From Ornithodoros turicata (lineage: Eukaryota > Arthropoda > Arachnida > Ixodida > Argasidae): 64,000 nucleotides of DNA. The notes below the pieces were generated by a model. It was not told the origin of the DNA. It saw only the letters and a list, made by a program, of their open reading frames with translations, and ran no database searches. Location of the stretch: assembly GCF_037126465.1 (NCBI RefSeq), contig NW_026999318.1:2080447-2144446 (forward strand). Reading direction: 5' to 3'. The translations under genes were made by a program, and so were the position numbers. Numbering within the stretch: the first letter of the stretch is position 1; each line of letters begins with the position of its first letter. Positions 45,700-58,263 of the stretch are shown piece after piece.

Positions 45700-46323
45700 G
45701 AAACAGACAGTGTGCACGCGCACTGCCCCTAGGCGGTACTCTCCCGCAGCTGGTCGGCGGTACGGTCGCCAAGGGCGGACGCGATTAAGAGAAATGAAGT
45801 TAGAGGGGGCGGAGTCACGGGAGGGGGGCGTGGTCGCTCCAAAATGAGCCAATGAGAGCGTGCCATGGGGAGCGGGCGTTCCAGCGGCGGCAGGTCCCCC
45901 AAACTCACCTCGGAAAAGCGTGCAACGAAGAAGGCCGCCACTAGATAACCCACTGTTGCCGTTCCGTATCACTTCAGCGCGCTAAGTTTAGCGACAAAAT
46001 GTTTTTGTTGTTTCTGCGAATGAATCTAGTCTTTATATGTCCAAATAAAACGCGTATAACAACTTCCTGTGTCGTGTTTCACTTTTTGGTCCCGTTTTTA
46101 AAAGTGTTGAGCGATCGGAAGGATCTAGTGCACGGCTGCGTGCATCACATAGCATGCCTGCGGCCCGTGCTGTGGTTTCGGTTTCTTTTCGGCGACTGTC
46201 ACACGGTTGCCCGCCAAGGTCACTTTAATTAGTGGTTCAAGGGCTACCTGGTTGTAAAATGGCAATAAAAGGAGCTGAAATCCGGAAGCCCCGCGTTTTG
46301 TTTCGGAAGACTACAACGTCGTC
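45700..46323 (+). promoter_or_regulatory. Candidate CpG-rich promoter of the THAP9-like gene
   Basis: The sequence turns abruptly GC/CpG-rich at 45710-45960, with GC-box-like GGGGGCGGAG and GGGGGGCGTGG and a CCAAT motif in GAGCCAATGAGAG (about 45849). The ATG of the THAP exon follows at 46324. No TATA box at a convincing distance. Inference from composition and position. Confidence 0.4.
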
Positions 46324-47123
46324 ATGACCAGGAAATGCATCGTGGAGAACTGTGACCGGTATCGAGACCCAGGGTCAGGAGTGTCTTTCCACAGGCAAGT
46401 TCCCCTAAATTTCTATTTGTAGAAAGTGTACCCGCAAAAAAAAAAAAAAAAAATCGTATTAACATTGTGCTAACTTCTCGTACTTCCAACGCCCCCATGC
46501 GTGCTGTTTACTACGGCTTTGTAATCGTACGAGTTCGCGTGTCTTTGTTTTTTATGATTATCATGTCGTTTATTCTTCATTGAGTCTAGTGCAATATCGC
46601 GCATTGCGCAGAGCATGCAAAGTGTCGTTTCACTTTCATTTCGTACGTTCCACGAATTATAACACGGAATGGCTTACGCGAAGTAGCCAGGAGAGCAAAA
46701 ATTATTAAATAGGAAACGACATGTGCATTTCACTAAACCGAAAGTGCAACATATCACAATCTGAAGAGTTACGCGCGAATACAAGATAATGCTAACGTGA
46801 ATGAGCAGCCTCGTTCACTTTCGGTTTGCGGCTTCGTGAACAGCCGCGCTGTGTTATCGCGAGGGTGAGTGATGATAACTCGAGGGCGAATGCTAACAGA
46901 TTGTCGGTATTTGAAATGAAATCCAGACAGTGATAAGATAACTTCGGCGCACAGTAAAGATCCAGACTGTTCCATAGTGGCAGGCCAACGCGTTTACAGC
47001 TGAGGTGGCGTGAGCAAATTGATATAAAAAGGCCCAAACGACGTGGTCTCGTCTCTTTGTTGCTACGTCCCCTCTAAAGTTCGAACAAGGAGTTCCTGTT
47101 TGTAAGTAAACGACTGCCATATA

Positions 47124-47983
47124 CAGTCGACCCCCGTTTATCCGGACGGTGCCGTTCCCGGCGAAATCGTCCGGATACCGGGGCATCCAGATAAATGAAA
47201 CGACCCAATAGAAACGTCCTACAGAGCAAGGTTTAATTAAAACACAGAAATCTCGTCAATGACAGCGGTTACATAGTAGTGTAGCCACTCGATTCCTGCA
47301 AACTTTTGCTAATTGCATAGAGTTGAGCCACGCTGTTGCGCTGCTCGAAGAAGGTCAGTGCGGACGCAAAGTGTCAATGTCGGAGCCTTGTTTCTCACTC
47401 GCGTCATCGGCACCGTCTTGCTGCACATCATCGGAGTCAATATCAGCAATCACACCGTCATCAGACATAGCAGCACACGCGTCATCATCCTTATCAACGT
47501 CAACGTAGTCAGAAACCGCAGCATCATCTACGGCAGTCGCAGTGAGCCTCTGCATCAGGGATCGCAGCAGGCCCTCGGGTTGGAGTTTTCCCCTCTAGAA
47601 CTGGACAGTTGCTCGAGATATTTCCAAATGACTCGACTGGTCAACGTGACCCAAGGCACACAAATAGAAAAGGGGGTCATCGTGCAGGGTTGTCTCCCCT
47701 ACGGAGGAATGTAGGCCCCTGACGTGTGACGAGAATAACCCCAACACACCGAAAAGGGTGACGAAGCGGGGTCAGCGTCTCCTCTTACTCACGGTAGTCC
47801 GGATAACTGAAGCTGGATTACAAGAATTTTCGACTTTTGTTCCCTGGAATTCTTGTCCGAGTCCGGAAGCTGAAGTCCGGATAAACGAGAACAAAATACA
47901 TGGAGGAAAATCCGTTCCCGTGCCTTTTGTCCGGATACCGCGGGATCCGGAAAAATGAAGTCCGGATAAACGGGGGTCGACTG
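47124..47983 (-). mobile_element. pogo-type MITE in intron 1 of the THAP9-like gene (860 bp)
   Basis: Ends CAGTCGACCCCCGTTTATCC and its exact complement, flanked by TA at 47122-47123 and 47984-47985. GTCCGGATAA motifs repeat inside both ends. A minus-strand frame at 47355-47555 is very acidic (DVDKDDDACAAMSDDGV), like the C-terminal tail of Tigger transposases, so it looks like an internally deleted copy. Confidence 0.85.
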
Positions 47984-50900
47984 TACTCTAGAAACGCGTC
48001 CTCGTAAAATTAGTGAGGTTTAGTGGCCCGTACGCTATCAGACTCCGCGCGCAACGTGATAGTTTAATGCCAAATGCGTAAGCGCTCATCGAAAACCGGC
48101 TTTCCCGTAGTGGGCAGTGACACAAGCGACACTAACTCTACCATCTACAGTGCCCAAGCCGATAATGTACTGGGCACTCAACCTCTCTATTTTCGCGGAA
48201 TGATATTCTGATCTGGCAGGTTTTGGTTGACTGTACCGATGAATACAGTATGGTTACACTTGAGTTACTTGCTTTCCCTCATATGTGCAAGAGCGCCGGA
48301 TCATTTGGTTACGCGTTTTTCGCAAGTCCCTAATTATGCTGTAACCTGACAAGTTTACACATGTGGGACAATGGCTCGACTCGGCTTTCCATTCTTGTTC
48401 GTACATCACCTCTTCTGCTTTCCATACATATTTCTTAATACAGCATACACCACTCAAAATGTATGGTGTGGTGGTAAACTGCCATGAACGTTGAATTTAA
48501 CTCTGTTCGTATTTTTCTTCCAACAGCCTGCCTAAACATAACCCACAGCAGTACTTGCAGTGGGTGCAGTGGTTAGAAGCTGTGAATGGAAAGGCATATA
48601 ACTACCGCAAGAGTGATGGTGTTTGCTCACTGCATTTCGAACAGTCATCTTTCTTTGTCGGACATCACCGAGCTAAATTGAGGCCTGATTCATGCCCTTG
48701 CATACCCCCAGCGCAATCCCAGCAACGCAAAAGTGCCAGCGTTAGGCAGGTATGGACCACACACAAACATTACCCAACCTTCGAGCATTATGGTAATATT
48801 TTTATGCTCATGTATGAAATGCAGGGATTTGTACCAGACACGCAAGCACCGGAACCACCACCATTACCAAAAGAGGTTGCAGAACTTGGGAAGGATCCAC
48901 AATCATCTCAGGTACAGTAAACATAGTAAACTGGAAAATGCATTCTTAATGCCATGCTACACAAATTTTATAATGCAAGATTTATCTCATGAGACTTGTT
49001 TTCATGTTGTTACAGGCATTTTTTAGACAGCACCGGGAAGGAGAGCAAAGCGAGGAACAAGCTGACACCGAAGGCACAAGCTTGGTGGAAACAGGAGACC
49101 TTGAGACTTCGCTTCAGCAGGTTTCTGAGGTACGCAAAGCCCTTCGCCTCAGGGCAGTGCCTTGTGCAAGTTTTGAAAAAAATACACAACATAATCAGTG
49201 TTTGTGTTGATGCATTTTTTTATTTTAACTTCTTGAATTACAGACAGGATTCGAATTCCTGCAAACATCCTCCCCGACCTTTGAAGTCTTGACCATTCCA
49301 GTAGAAGAGCTGTCTGAGGTATGTAAAGTTTCCAAACAGTATAACACGGACAATACATCTACTGTCTTGCACCATACTTTATAAACTTTGTTCTATGAGT
49401 CGTAAAATTGTGCATCTTTTTACAACTTTTTTTGTCTGTTTATTGTAGAAACCTCAAGAATGCTATGATGAAAGTGGGTCGCATAGCCCTGGACCAAGCA
49501 GTGAAGTCATGAGAGAGCAAGAATTACCAGAAGAGTACTACGAGGTGTGATGCCAGTACTTACTGCAAGAATGAAGATCAGAAGCATAATTTTTTTCTTT
49601 TGTCTGCAGGCTACAGTGGTCTCTGCATCGTCTACGAGTCCTTCTCACCTGGCCGAACAAAGTTCTCCGGCAAAGAGGCAGTGCCATGTAAGCATACGTG
49701 AATACTTTTCGTGAAATGCATGGCTAACACATCACTCTCATCGCAGGAAGTTTCACAAACCCATCCCAAAAATGTAAACGCCACCTTACAAGACCATTCC
49801 TACATATCACGAACTACACCTCGCACCAAGCTAAAGGTCATCCACCGCCACCTGGGAAGGGCAAGAAAGAGACTATATGCAGTAAAGCAAGCAATCAGGC
49901 GACGCGAAAAAAAAATCCGAAACCTGAAGAACATGATCAGTGACCTGAGGAGCAAAAACCTCATCTCAGACGAGGCAGAACAGCAGCTAGAATCTTTAGG
50001 TGAACTACCTGATGAACTGCTCAAGGTATGGAAAAAAAAACAAAAACGAAGGCCAACAGGCCGAAGGTACAGCGAGAGCTTCCGAAAATTTGCCACGACA
50101 ATGCACTACTATTCTCTGAGAGCGTACAGGTATCTTGCGGAGCAATTCCCAATGCCTACTGAAGAGACTATACGAAGTTGGCTAAACGTTGTTGAGGCCT
50201 GACCCGGATTCACAGCAGAATCTTTAACCCACCTGCAGCAAAAATTCAAAGATGCCCCAGATGAAGACAAGCTATGCAGCCTGATCATGGACGGAATGAG
50301 CATCAGGAAAAGGTGTGACTTGGACCTAAAGAGTGGAAAGCTGATTGGCTATGTAAATTTTGGACACTCCCTATCACAAGAAGATTATGACGATGCACAA
50401 CTGGGGGGGACAGATTCTCTTGTTCTGATGGCAGTTGGCGTCACAGTACCGTGGAAGCTGCCCATTGCCTACTTCCTGAACAATGGGTGCTCAGGCGACC
50501 TACTCAAATCAATTATTATCGATGGAATCCATAGCATTGAAGAGTGTGACCTACGTGTCACCTCCATCGTTTGTGATGGTCTTGCGTGGGGAAACGTCAG
50601 CATGGGGAAACTTCTTGGCTGTCAGATACATGTCCATCGGTCAGAAGAATTTCGCACCTGGTTCCCACATCCTCTGAGACAAGGTGAAAAAATTTTTCTC
50701 GTGTTTGATGCCGCACATGGTCTGAAGCTGTTGAGAAACCTCTGGGGAGATAAAGGCACCTTCTGCAGTAGTCACTATGGTGAAAGTGTTTTGCGAAAAG
50801 TATATCCACACTTTGGTGCTCACTCTTCTTTCTGTTACAGGAAATCCGATGGAGCTACATCACAGAGCTACATAAGCTACAGGGCACTGAAGGCTTCAGA

Positions 50901-51565
50901 GCAGCAAATAAACTGACCCGAGCACACATCGATTATCAAAAGCACATAATGAAAGTGCGGCTGGCTGCGCAGACGTTCAGTGCTTCGGTGAGCACTGCCT
51001 TGAAGTTCTCAAGAATGCTCGGACTGCCGGCCTTTCGAGGGAGCGAAGCAACAGAAAAGTTCCTTGAAGACATAAACGAGTAAATACCCAAATTTTAGAA
51101 TACACAAAAGTAGAAGATAATACCACATAGTATGTTTATATTTCTAATTTCAGTGACTTGTTCTCACTGCTCTCCAGGGCCTTTGACCTTCTTAACTCCT
51201 ACTGGCAAAATGGCTCCGGGTCGAAAGCTCCTCTTCAGCCATCAACGTTCCAGCAACAAAAGGCTAGCATGCTTGCCACATCCTCGAAGTTAATGACACT
51301 GCAACCCCCCTCTGGAAGACTCGCAACTCAGGACGGCCGAAGAATGTCTGTCATCAGTCTTGCTTTCACTCTCAGAAGTGTAGCGGAACTGTTTGAGTAA
51401 CTCTTCAATCATAACCTGTGCAAGTAAGATAGGCTTTTATTCATGTGCACTTGTCTCCTTCGTGAACATGACTGTCTGCCAGCTAAGCTGCATGTTATTT
51501 GCAATTCTGTCAATATGCCTCCACTCAGAGGTTCCAGGCCACGTTGTGTTAATCAAATTTAAGAT

Positions 51566-52714
51566 GGGTGATTCCATCTCTACTTAGGCAAGGTGTTCCG
51601 GGCGACTCCTCCGATATGTTTTTTTAACAAGATATGTTGCAACGTAACATCTACCTACCAGAATGCAGCAATTATTTTTAGACCATTAGGTTTTCGGGTT
51701 TCATTTTTTTCCAGATTTAGGGGGTAAAAAATCGGGACTTGATGACAAAAATTCATGCAAATTTGGGCAGAAAAATTACCATCAGGCTGAATTCGGGGAG
51801 AATTCAGGCTTTATTGTAGAATAAATGTTCATTGTACCGTTTATTGTGTGTATTAGAAGTAGGGGTCAATTGTGTATTTTGTGAAAAATTAGTATGTCAC
51901 TGCCTTGAGCTGCCTAGCTTGGGTTTAGGCGGGTAAAATGCTTCATACTTTTGAACTGGACGAGAGCTGTTGAATTGTTTTGAAATAGTTGATGCAGCTC
52001 GAAATTTAATTGGGGCTGGAAGGCAGGTTATCACGAAGCATGGGGACTTATTAGGTGCTGACAACACCCAGATCCTGAGAACGAATCTGTCCGACGCTCG
52101 GCTTTTGATGCGCACCACCTTTTGTTCCACTCGGAGAGGACCTTCCGCGTTGTGCACGTAGAAATTATACATACAGGACCACGTAACTGCAAATTACGAG
52201 AAAATTGAGCTTGACAAACAGTGCTTTTTGGAAATATGCCTCTCGTCGGCGCCTCTGTGGAAAATAGAAGCTAGGTATACCGACACTATTTTTGCACTAA
52301 ATGGTTGAGATTTTTCTCTACATGCTGACACTCAATATGTCTCGGTGGGATGCACAGGAGACACGTAGTAGTTCAAGTCAGAAAACTACCAAATTTGGTT
52401 TTCGGAACCAACTTTGCCGATTTTCAATTGAACAATTAAATAACACTGACCTGTTTTGTTTATGTTGACTAAAGGCCCCTATGCCTAATATTCCATACAG
52501 TAAATTGTAGCACTTTCCGACTACCCGCTGCCGAAATGGACCGCCAGAGATACCTGTCACAGGGCCATTTTCTCTCTCGAAAACAACAATTACTAGAGCC
52601 AAGATAAGTACTGTTCTATTGTGGGCAGATGTCACGGTACAACATACATTTTTTCTTTTACGAAATCTGAGGGGTCACCCGGAACACCTTGCCCGAGTTG
52701 AGATGGAATCACCC
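51566..52714. mobile_element. 1.15-kb MITE in intron 9 (GGGTGATTCCATCTC termini)
   Basis: Roughly 50-bp TIRs starting GGGTGATTCCATCTC and containing GGCAAGGTGTTCCGGG on both sides in opposite orientation. The 4-mer AGAT flanks both ends (51562-51565 and 52715-52718), a possible target duplication. No transposase. Superfamily not assigned. Confidence 0.8.
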
Positions 52715-52814
52715 AGATGTCTGTTGAACACGGCAGTAAACGAAAGTTGCGTATGAGTGGCCCATATTTCACTCCTTTCTGTCTTTAGAAAGGTTAAGCT
52801 GTTCCCAGGTCATA

Positions 52815-54995
52815 TATATAAACCTCGATATAACGAAGAAGCATACGCGCGCAATTTACTTCGTTATTTCAAAAAATTCGTTAAATGGAGTATACCAGAA
52901 AGTAGAGCTAATGAAATTATCACGCTGACGATATCATTAGAATGCGAACCGCTCTGCACCGTCAACCCTACATTGTCGAAAAATACACGTGACATGATCG
53001 ATTTACTTCACTTTGAAAATTTTATTTCGTAAAATAATCTCATCTTCGTCTGGTACTGCTGTTGCATAGCTGGTATCACTACCCGCTCATAAGACCAAAT
53101 GGCCTCCACAGCCCGCTCTATATTCTGCTGCGCCAGTGCGTAGCGCCGCAAAACATCAATGGCGTCCAACACTTGTGTGCCCGATGGAACATCGCACATT
53201 TCATCTTGTTGCGCTTCGTCACCGTCCTCCATGTCACTGCCGCCGCCATCTCTAACAGAACGCACGATTTCCGCGTCGTCCAGCTCTTCCGTGGCTACGA
53301 CACTGGCATCACTGTTCACGTAGTCATCCAGCGTCGTCCCGTCCGGGACAACGTCGGAAAATTCACTTAGGGACTGCCACGTTGGAACAAGTTCCGGTGA
53401 AATGCTTTCAGCGTTCTGGCTGTCGTCAAGGGATGCCAATGCATGGTCGAGAACGAAGCCTGCTTTTCGAAAGCAGTTTCTGATTATGCTGGCGCTTGTA
53501 GCTACCCACGAGGCAGCTAGCATTTCAACAGCTTGGTACACGTCCACTTTCGTATTCCTGTTCAACCTGATATCCAACAGCATTTTGGACAAAACGCGAT
53601 TGCGGTACGCACACTTTACGCTGTTGATTACGCCTTGGTCAAGTGGCTGGATGACCGAGGTGCAGTTTGCCGGAAAGTACTGCAGTTTTATGTTACTCAG
53701 AACAAGGTCTTCAACGTGATGAGCCGTGCAGTTGTCCAAGAACAGGCAAATTTTCCTCTGCCTGCGCCGCATGTCCTCGTCGAAGTCCCGTAGCCACCGC
53801 GCGAAGATGTCTCGTGTCATCCATGCTTTCTTATTGGAGACATACTCAACTGGGAGACGTTTAGCGTTGCTAAAGCTGCGAGGCTTCTTGCTGTAGCCTA
53901 TCACAAGTGGCGCACGCTTGTCACTTCCATCCATATTTGTGCACATGAGAACAGTAATTCTTAGTTTGCTCTGCTTCCCTCCATGACAAGCTTCACCCTT
54001 CAGAGCAAGCGTCCTCTTCGGTAACATTTGGAAAAAGAGTCCACTCTCATCGGCGTTATAAATGTCGGCAGGATCAAAACTGCTTAGCACGTGGGGAAGG
54101 CACTCCTCATTCCAAGATGCAGCGCTGGCCACATCTGCAGACGCAGACTCTCCGCTGGTGACTTTGCCAACAATTTGGTGTCTGGCCTTGAAGTTCTGGA
54201 GCCATCCGTTACTGGCCTTGAAATCGTCGCACCCTAACATGCACCCAAAATCTTTGGCTTTCTGGATAAGCATGGCGCCACTCACTGGGACGTTCCTAGC
54301 CCTTACGTCCAAGAACCAGGCGAAGGCGGCCTTCTCTATTTCTTCGTAGGATGGTCTCTTCACTTTCTTCCGTTGCGAGCTCGAACCACGCTCCACACTT
54401 GACATGATCTTCTCCTTTTCTTTCAAAATCGTGGACAGTGAACTCTGCGCGATCCCGAAACGCAAAGCAACGTCCTTCTTTTTCTCACCTCTAGAAACCG
54501 CAGCGATGATAGCGGCCTTGTCTTCCAAACATAGCACCTTCCGCTTCCTCGGATTCTGGCTTTCGTTCATCCTCAGTCTCTGCTGTACGTACAAGACACG
54601 TGGTCGAGTGGGAAGAGTCTCAGAGCAGTCACGTCAAAGTACGATGAGAGAATGATGGAGCTGAGGAAGGAGGAAGGCACAGGAAAGGAAGAGAGAGAGA
54701 GGGGGGCGAGAGAGAGATTCTGAGAGAGGGTCGAGGGAACACGTTTCCTCTCGTAGCGTGGAATTTTCCGCATTTTCCGTGCTTTCGGCGTCGGTCGCTG
54801 AAAGAACTTCTCGCCGAAGCTGGCGTTCACGGACGCGCGGGCTTCGCTATGTCGAGGTCTTATATCTAGTGGGAATTCGCTATACCGAGGTAAAAAATAC
54901 ATGGTTTTCAATGGAGAAGAAGAAAGGGACAGGAAAAAACTTTGTTATGTCGAGGAATTCGCTAAATCGAGGTTCGTTATATCGAGGTTTAACTG
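52815..54995 (-). mobile_element. Full-length pogo element in intron 9 (2.18 kb)
   Basis: The right end is the complement of CAGTTAAACCTCGATATAAC at 54995, next to TA. The left end (about 52815) shows TATATAAACCTCGATATAAC: the first bases have drifted into a TA repeat while the rest matches. Subterminal AACGAA/TTCGTTA motifs occur at both ends. One intact transposase occupies the minus strand, opposite to the host gene. Confidence 0.85.
53008..54570 (-). CDS. pogo/Tigger transposase, intact 520-aa frame
   Basis: ATG at 54570 (MNESQNPRKRKVLCLEDKAA) to the stop at 53008 with no break. CENP-B HTH: KKDVALRFGIAQSSLSTIL, about residues 35-53. Second HTH: SNGWLQNFKARHQI. Catalytic DDD core: IYNADESGLFFQ, ICLFLDNCTAHH and NCTSVIQPLDQG. 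The C-terminus is acidic (MEDGDEAQQDEM) and ends in a basic tail. Length and spacing fit an active nuclear pogo enzyme that recognises the AACGAA-bearing ends and inserts at TA. It lies antisense within the last intron of the THAP9-like gene. All features needed for activity appear present; expression is unknown. It can serve as the reference for the deleted copy at 21028-22292. Confidence 0.9.
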   Translation of the reverse strand: MNESQNPRKRKVLCLEDKAAIIAAVSRGEKKKDVALRFGIAQSSLSTILKEKEKIMSSVERGSSSQRKKVKRPSYEEIEKAAFAWFLDVRARNVPVSGAMLIQKAKDFGCMLGCDDFKASNGWLQNFKARHQIVGKVTSGESASADVASAASWNEECLPHVLSSFDPADIYNADESGLFFQMLPKRTLALKGEACHGGKQSKLRITVLMCTNMDGSDKRAPLVIGYSKKPRSFSNAKRLPVEYVSNKKAWMTRDIFARWLRDFDEDMRRRQRKICLFLDNCTAHHVEDLVLSNIKLQYFPANCTSVIQPLDQGVINSVKCAYRNRVLSKMLLDIRLNRNTKVDVYQAVEMLAASWVATSASIIRNCFRKAGFVLDHALASLDDSQNAESISPELVPTWQSLSEFSDVVPDGTTLDDYVNSDASVVATEELDDAEIVRSVRDGGGSDMEDGDEAQQDEMCDVPSGTQVLDAIDVLRRYALAQQNIERAVEAIWSYERVVIPAMQQQYQTKMRLFYEIKFSK

Positions 54996-55834
54996 TATAT
55001 ATATATGGTTCAGGAACGTTCTTTATTTTTTTGCAGCCGCATTTGCACATACCACTTTAGTCAAGATCACTTGGAGATGTTCTTCGGCTGCATCCGCCAG
55101 AGGGGAGGATGGGACAATAACCCATCGGCGCTGCAGTTCCGTTATGCCTACAGATCACTCCTAGTGCATTCTGATGTGACGAGTTCAGCATCAGGGAATG
55201 TTTCTCCAGACCTGGTGGGAATACAGATGTTACATCACCAGGGCACAGAACGACGAGATCGGCACCACGAAGCAGACTCAACCGAAGTGTTTTATGGCGG
55301 ACAAGCCTCGAGCAATGTGACTGCTGCACTTCTTGGGCATGACTACGGGAACATATCTGGACTCACGGATTTCAGTGACACAGTGCTCAAGTATGTTGGT
55401 GGCAACCTTGTGACTAAAGCACGCAAAACAATCACCTGCCATGGGTGCCTGGACACCCTTGTAGATTCTAGTGAGAGAAGTCTCCTCCTTTCCCTGAGGG
55501 ATAAGGGAGACACCACTTACCCTTCGCTTTTTCTTGTCAATGCCTTACACTGCGCAGAGCACATCTTCAAACTTCAAACGCGGGCTGCAGTGTCAGCACT
55601 TCAGTCATTAGCACTCAAGTCCTTTCAGCTATTCATGGACTTGCACCACCATGTGACTCAGCTGCCGCACTTCATTGAGAGTCCTGAGCACCTCATTGCT
55701 GCAACAAAGGTCATCATGAGAAAGTATCTTACACTCAGACTCAGGGAGGCATCTCGATGCACCAGCGAACAAGCCCAGGGATCGTATATGAGACGCATTT
55801 TAGCCAAGCAGATTTTGTTTAGAAATCAGTGATG

Positions 55835-58260
55835 AGAGTCAGTGATGTGTGCTTTTTGAAGTGGACCAGATCCAAAACATGAAAATATGCTAAATTTGTT
55901 TGCGTTGGACAGTAAACCTGGGTACCTTGTACTGAATAGCGGCAACGTCCCAAAACATGCAAAGTTACACCAGCAGGTGCCCATAGACAGCTTGTTTTTA
56001 AGAAAAATTCGTCTATAAGTCATGGTTCTCCTCATGACTGTGGACGACAACTGGTCGCGCCAAATCCCAAATTCAGAGCTCTAGTGGCTCAAAATCTTAT
56101 GGCACATTTCTAGACTTCTTTATGCTTACAGTAGTACTTGTTTCTGCAGCTTTAAAACATATCGGCAGATCACCTGCGATCAATAATGATTCGCACGAAC
56201 ATCAGTTTTTCGCGTTTTCCTTAGTACCAGTCTAGGTAGATCTGGCTCACTTAAAAAAAAGGGGGGCCTCTTCATATACGAACACAGAAACATTAAACAT
56301 GCAAGATTATGAAACAGCAGCTGTATTATTTATTCCCTTTTACCATTGTCATTTAGTTACTAACTATTCTTACCTAGTCAGTTGATTTCCAATACTGCTG
56401 TTATCCCTGCTGAATGAAGTGCTGTTGATAGTGTAATCTATTAATTTCACTTCTTTTGTAATCATGTAAGATTTTTTTTTGGCAATGTTGGAACGCCGCA
56501 ACGCTTCCCTGCTGTTCATTTTGTGACCCAAGCACTACTAAGACGACATACTGTGGTATGAAAATTTTTGCATGCAAAGGTTGACAACGGACCTATCTGT
56601 CAGGAATACATGACTGCTCTGATATTCTGCTAGCAAAAATGAATAAACCTATTGTGAAGCTTTCCATCACAAACATGCTGTTTGCCGGTTTCAGCAGAGA
56701 AATGCATCTTCTTCTATGGGCAGATTGGATGATATAATTTGAATCTTACCTGAGTGCTCCCATTTGAATGAATAGATCTGCTTAATATGCTTGTTCGCAC
56801 AAACAACGAGGAAGAAAGCAAGCACACCGTTCTCTTGTAACACAGTTTCAAAAGAAACGTTAAGAAAGCTTACCTAATAAATGTGTGCAATCTGGTGCTT
56901 ACGTCTGCATTTCTCTTTTTCTTGCCAACTTCGCAAGAATGTGCTCGAACTACACGACTCGTATGTACATTCCTTCATTCCGCCATCCGAAGCATCGCAA
57001 ATGAACGGGCAGCTCACAAAATGACAATAAAAGTACCACTTTCTTTTTTATTGCTGCTTGCAACCGCACGAATTTTCACAGGAAAAGCGAACACTGCTAC
57101 AAACACTTCGCACGTATCGTCGACCGCGCGACGGGCAGGCGCAGTCGTCCATTTCTCCTTTGGTGACTTGGCCTGGCTTGGATTGTGCTTCAACTGGATC
57201 TTTAGCGCGCTACAATCCAACGCAAGCCAACGTCTGGTAACAATGGGGTATCTAAGGGCGGCCTCCGGCATTGCACGCATCGGGATAGGAACAAATACCT
57301 ACATGGGAAATGGCGACCTTGGGGGACCTGATATAACCTTCTCGCGCCATGTCACAGTCTGGGTCAGTCACGTACGGAAAACCAAGAACACATGTGCGTC
57401 CGACACTGCATTCCAAGAAAGCTGTAATTTCCATTGCTTCCGTTAACATACAGTTATGTCACCTTCTACGCAAAGCTGCCTCTAGGGGAAAACAACACTG
57501 TCTAAGGGGGAGCAGATGTCACCCTTCCCACGAAGAGACAGTGCGTACATGTCAACGAACGTTTTATGCCTTTCAACTGTGGGGGAACATGAGCTCTTGC
57601 GACGATTTGAAAGTAACAGGACGCGCTGTCCCTTTGATGCTAGAAAATTGGAAAAAGTTTAGGAAACAGATTTTAGCAAAAAGCCCAGCTTGTCACCGCT
57701 CGCAGGACCGCGACATTCGTTTTCTCAATTTTGTGCCCTCGTTGGCTCTTAGGGACCGACGTTTTTTTGTTTTTTTCAGACGGAATTCCTGAATACTCTC
57801 AACATATGACGTCTGTTCCTGTCATGTATTCCATCGCATAACTGTCAAACTATGCCATTATTTTGCATGGGATTTTGGATGCTGTGGTCAGTGGTCCAGG
57901 AGGAATAAAATTACACAATAGTCTTGAAATTGACTGAGATGGATGCGACCATCCTTTTAAAACATGGCAGTGTTAGTGTGGCAGCTGGAGATTTTCGTAC
58001 CACCCCTTCTCAGTGCACACAATCATGCATAGCCCCAGTACCATCCCAGTTTTTGACTCCTGTGTACATCTATATGAACATATTTATGTAAACGTTTTAC
58101 ATAATTTAATCAAGTTATCGAAATCGAAATAGTTCACGGAATTCGTACATCGTAGCCGTTGATAGCACATGGTAATTATTCTTGACGTAAGACCTATATT
58201 AACAGCGCTTCACACCCTGAAAGTCGTCTTTACAATTTGGAACAAAACCGTCGGTGTTCA
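55835..58260. other. Non-coding stretch downstream of the THAP9-like gene
   Basis: No supported gene. The plus-strand frame 56883-57446 is open for 187 codons and contains MTIKVPLSFLLLLATARIF near 57021, which resembles a signal peptide, but the rest matches nothing known and there is no second line of support. Confidence 0.35.
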
Positions 58261-58263
58261 AGG

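Larger units (their letters stand above)
46324..55832 (+). pseudogene. P-element/THAP9-like transposase gene, ten exons, one in-frame stop
   Basis: Proposed exons: 46324-46394 (GC donor AG|GCAAGT), 48527-48911, 49016-49129, 49244-49318, 49449-49544, 49610-49687, 49747-50799, 50841-51079, 51154-51396 and 55037-55832. All phases agree, giving 1,050 codons. Exons 1-2 make a THAP finger (CIVENC, WVQWLEAV, VCSLHF). Exon 7 starts with a coiled coil (about residues 291-345), then the RNase H-like core: LIMDGMSIRKR, SIVCDGLAWGN and FLVFDAAHGLKLLRN. Exon 8 has LHKLQGTEGFRAANKLTRAH and exon 10 YHFSQDHLEMFFGCIRQRGG, as in P and THAP9. One TGA (50200-50202, codon 425) interrupts it; the first catalytic motif reads DG where relatives have DE. 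No P-type TIRs were found, so element or domesticated gene is undecided. Confidence 0.82.

Noticed and set aside
53062..54655. Several plus-strand frames of 80-105 codons inside intron 9
   Set aside because: Antisense shadows of the pogo transposase at 53008-54570.
56883..57446. 187-codon plus-strand frame with an internal signal-peptide-like segment
   Set aside because: No known domain, no splice or promoter support; the hydrophobic stretch may be chance in T-rich sequence.
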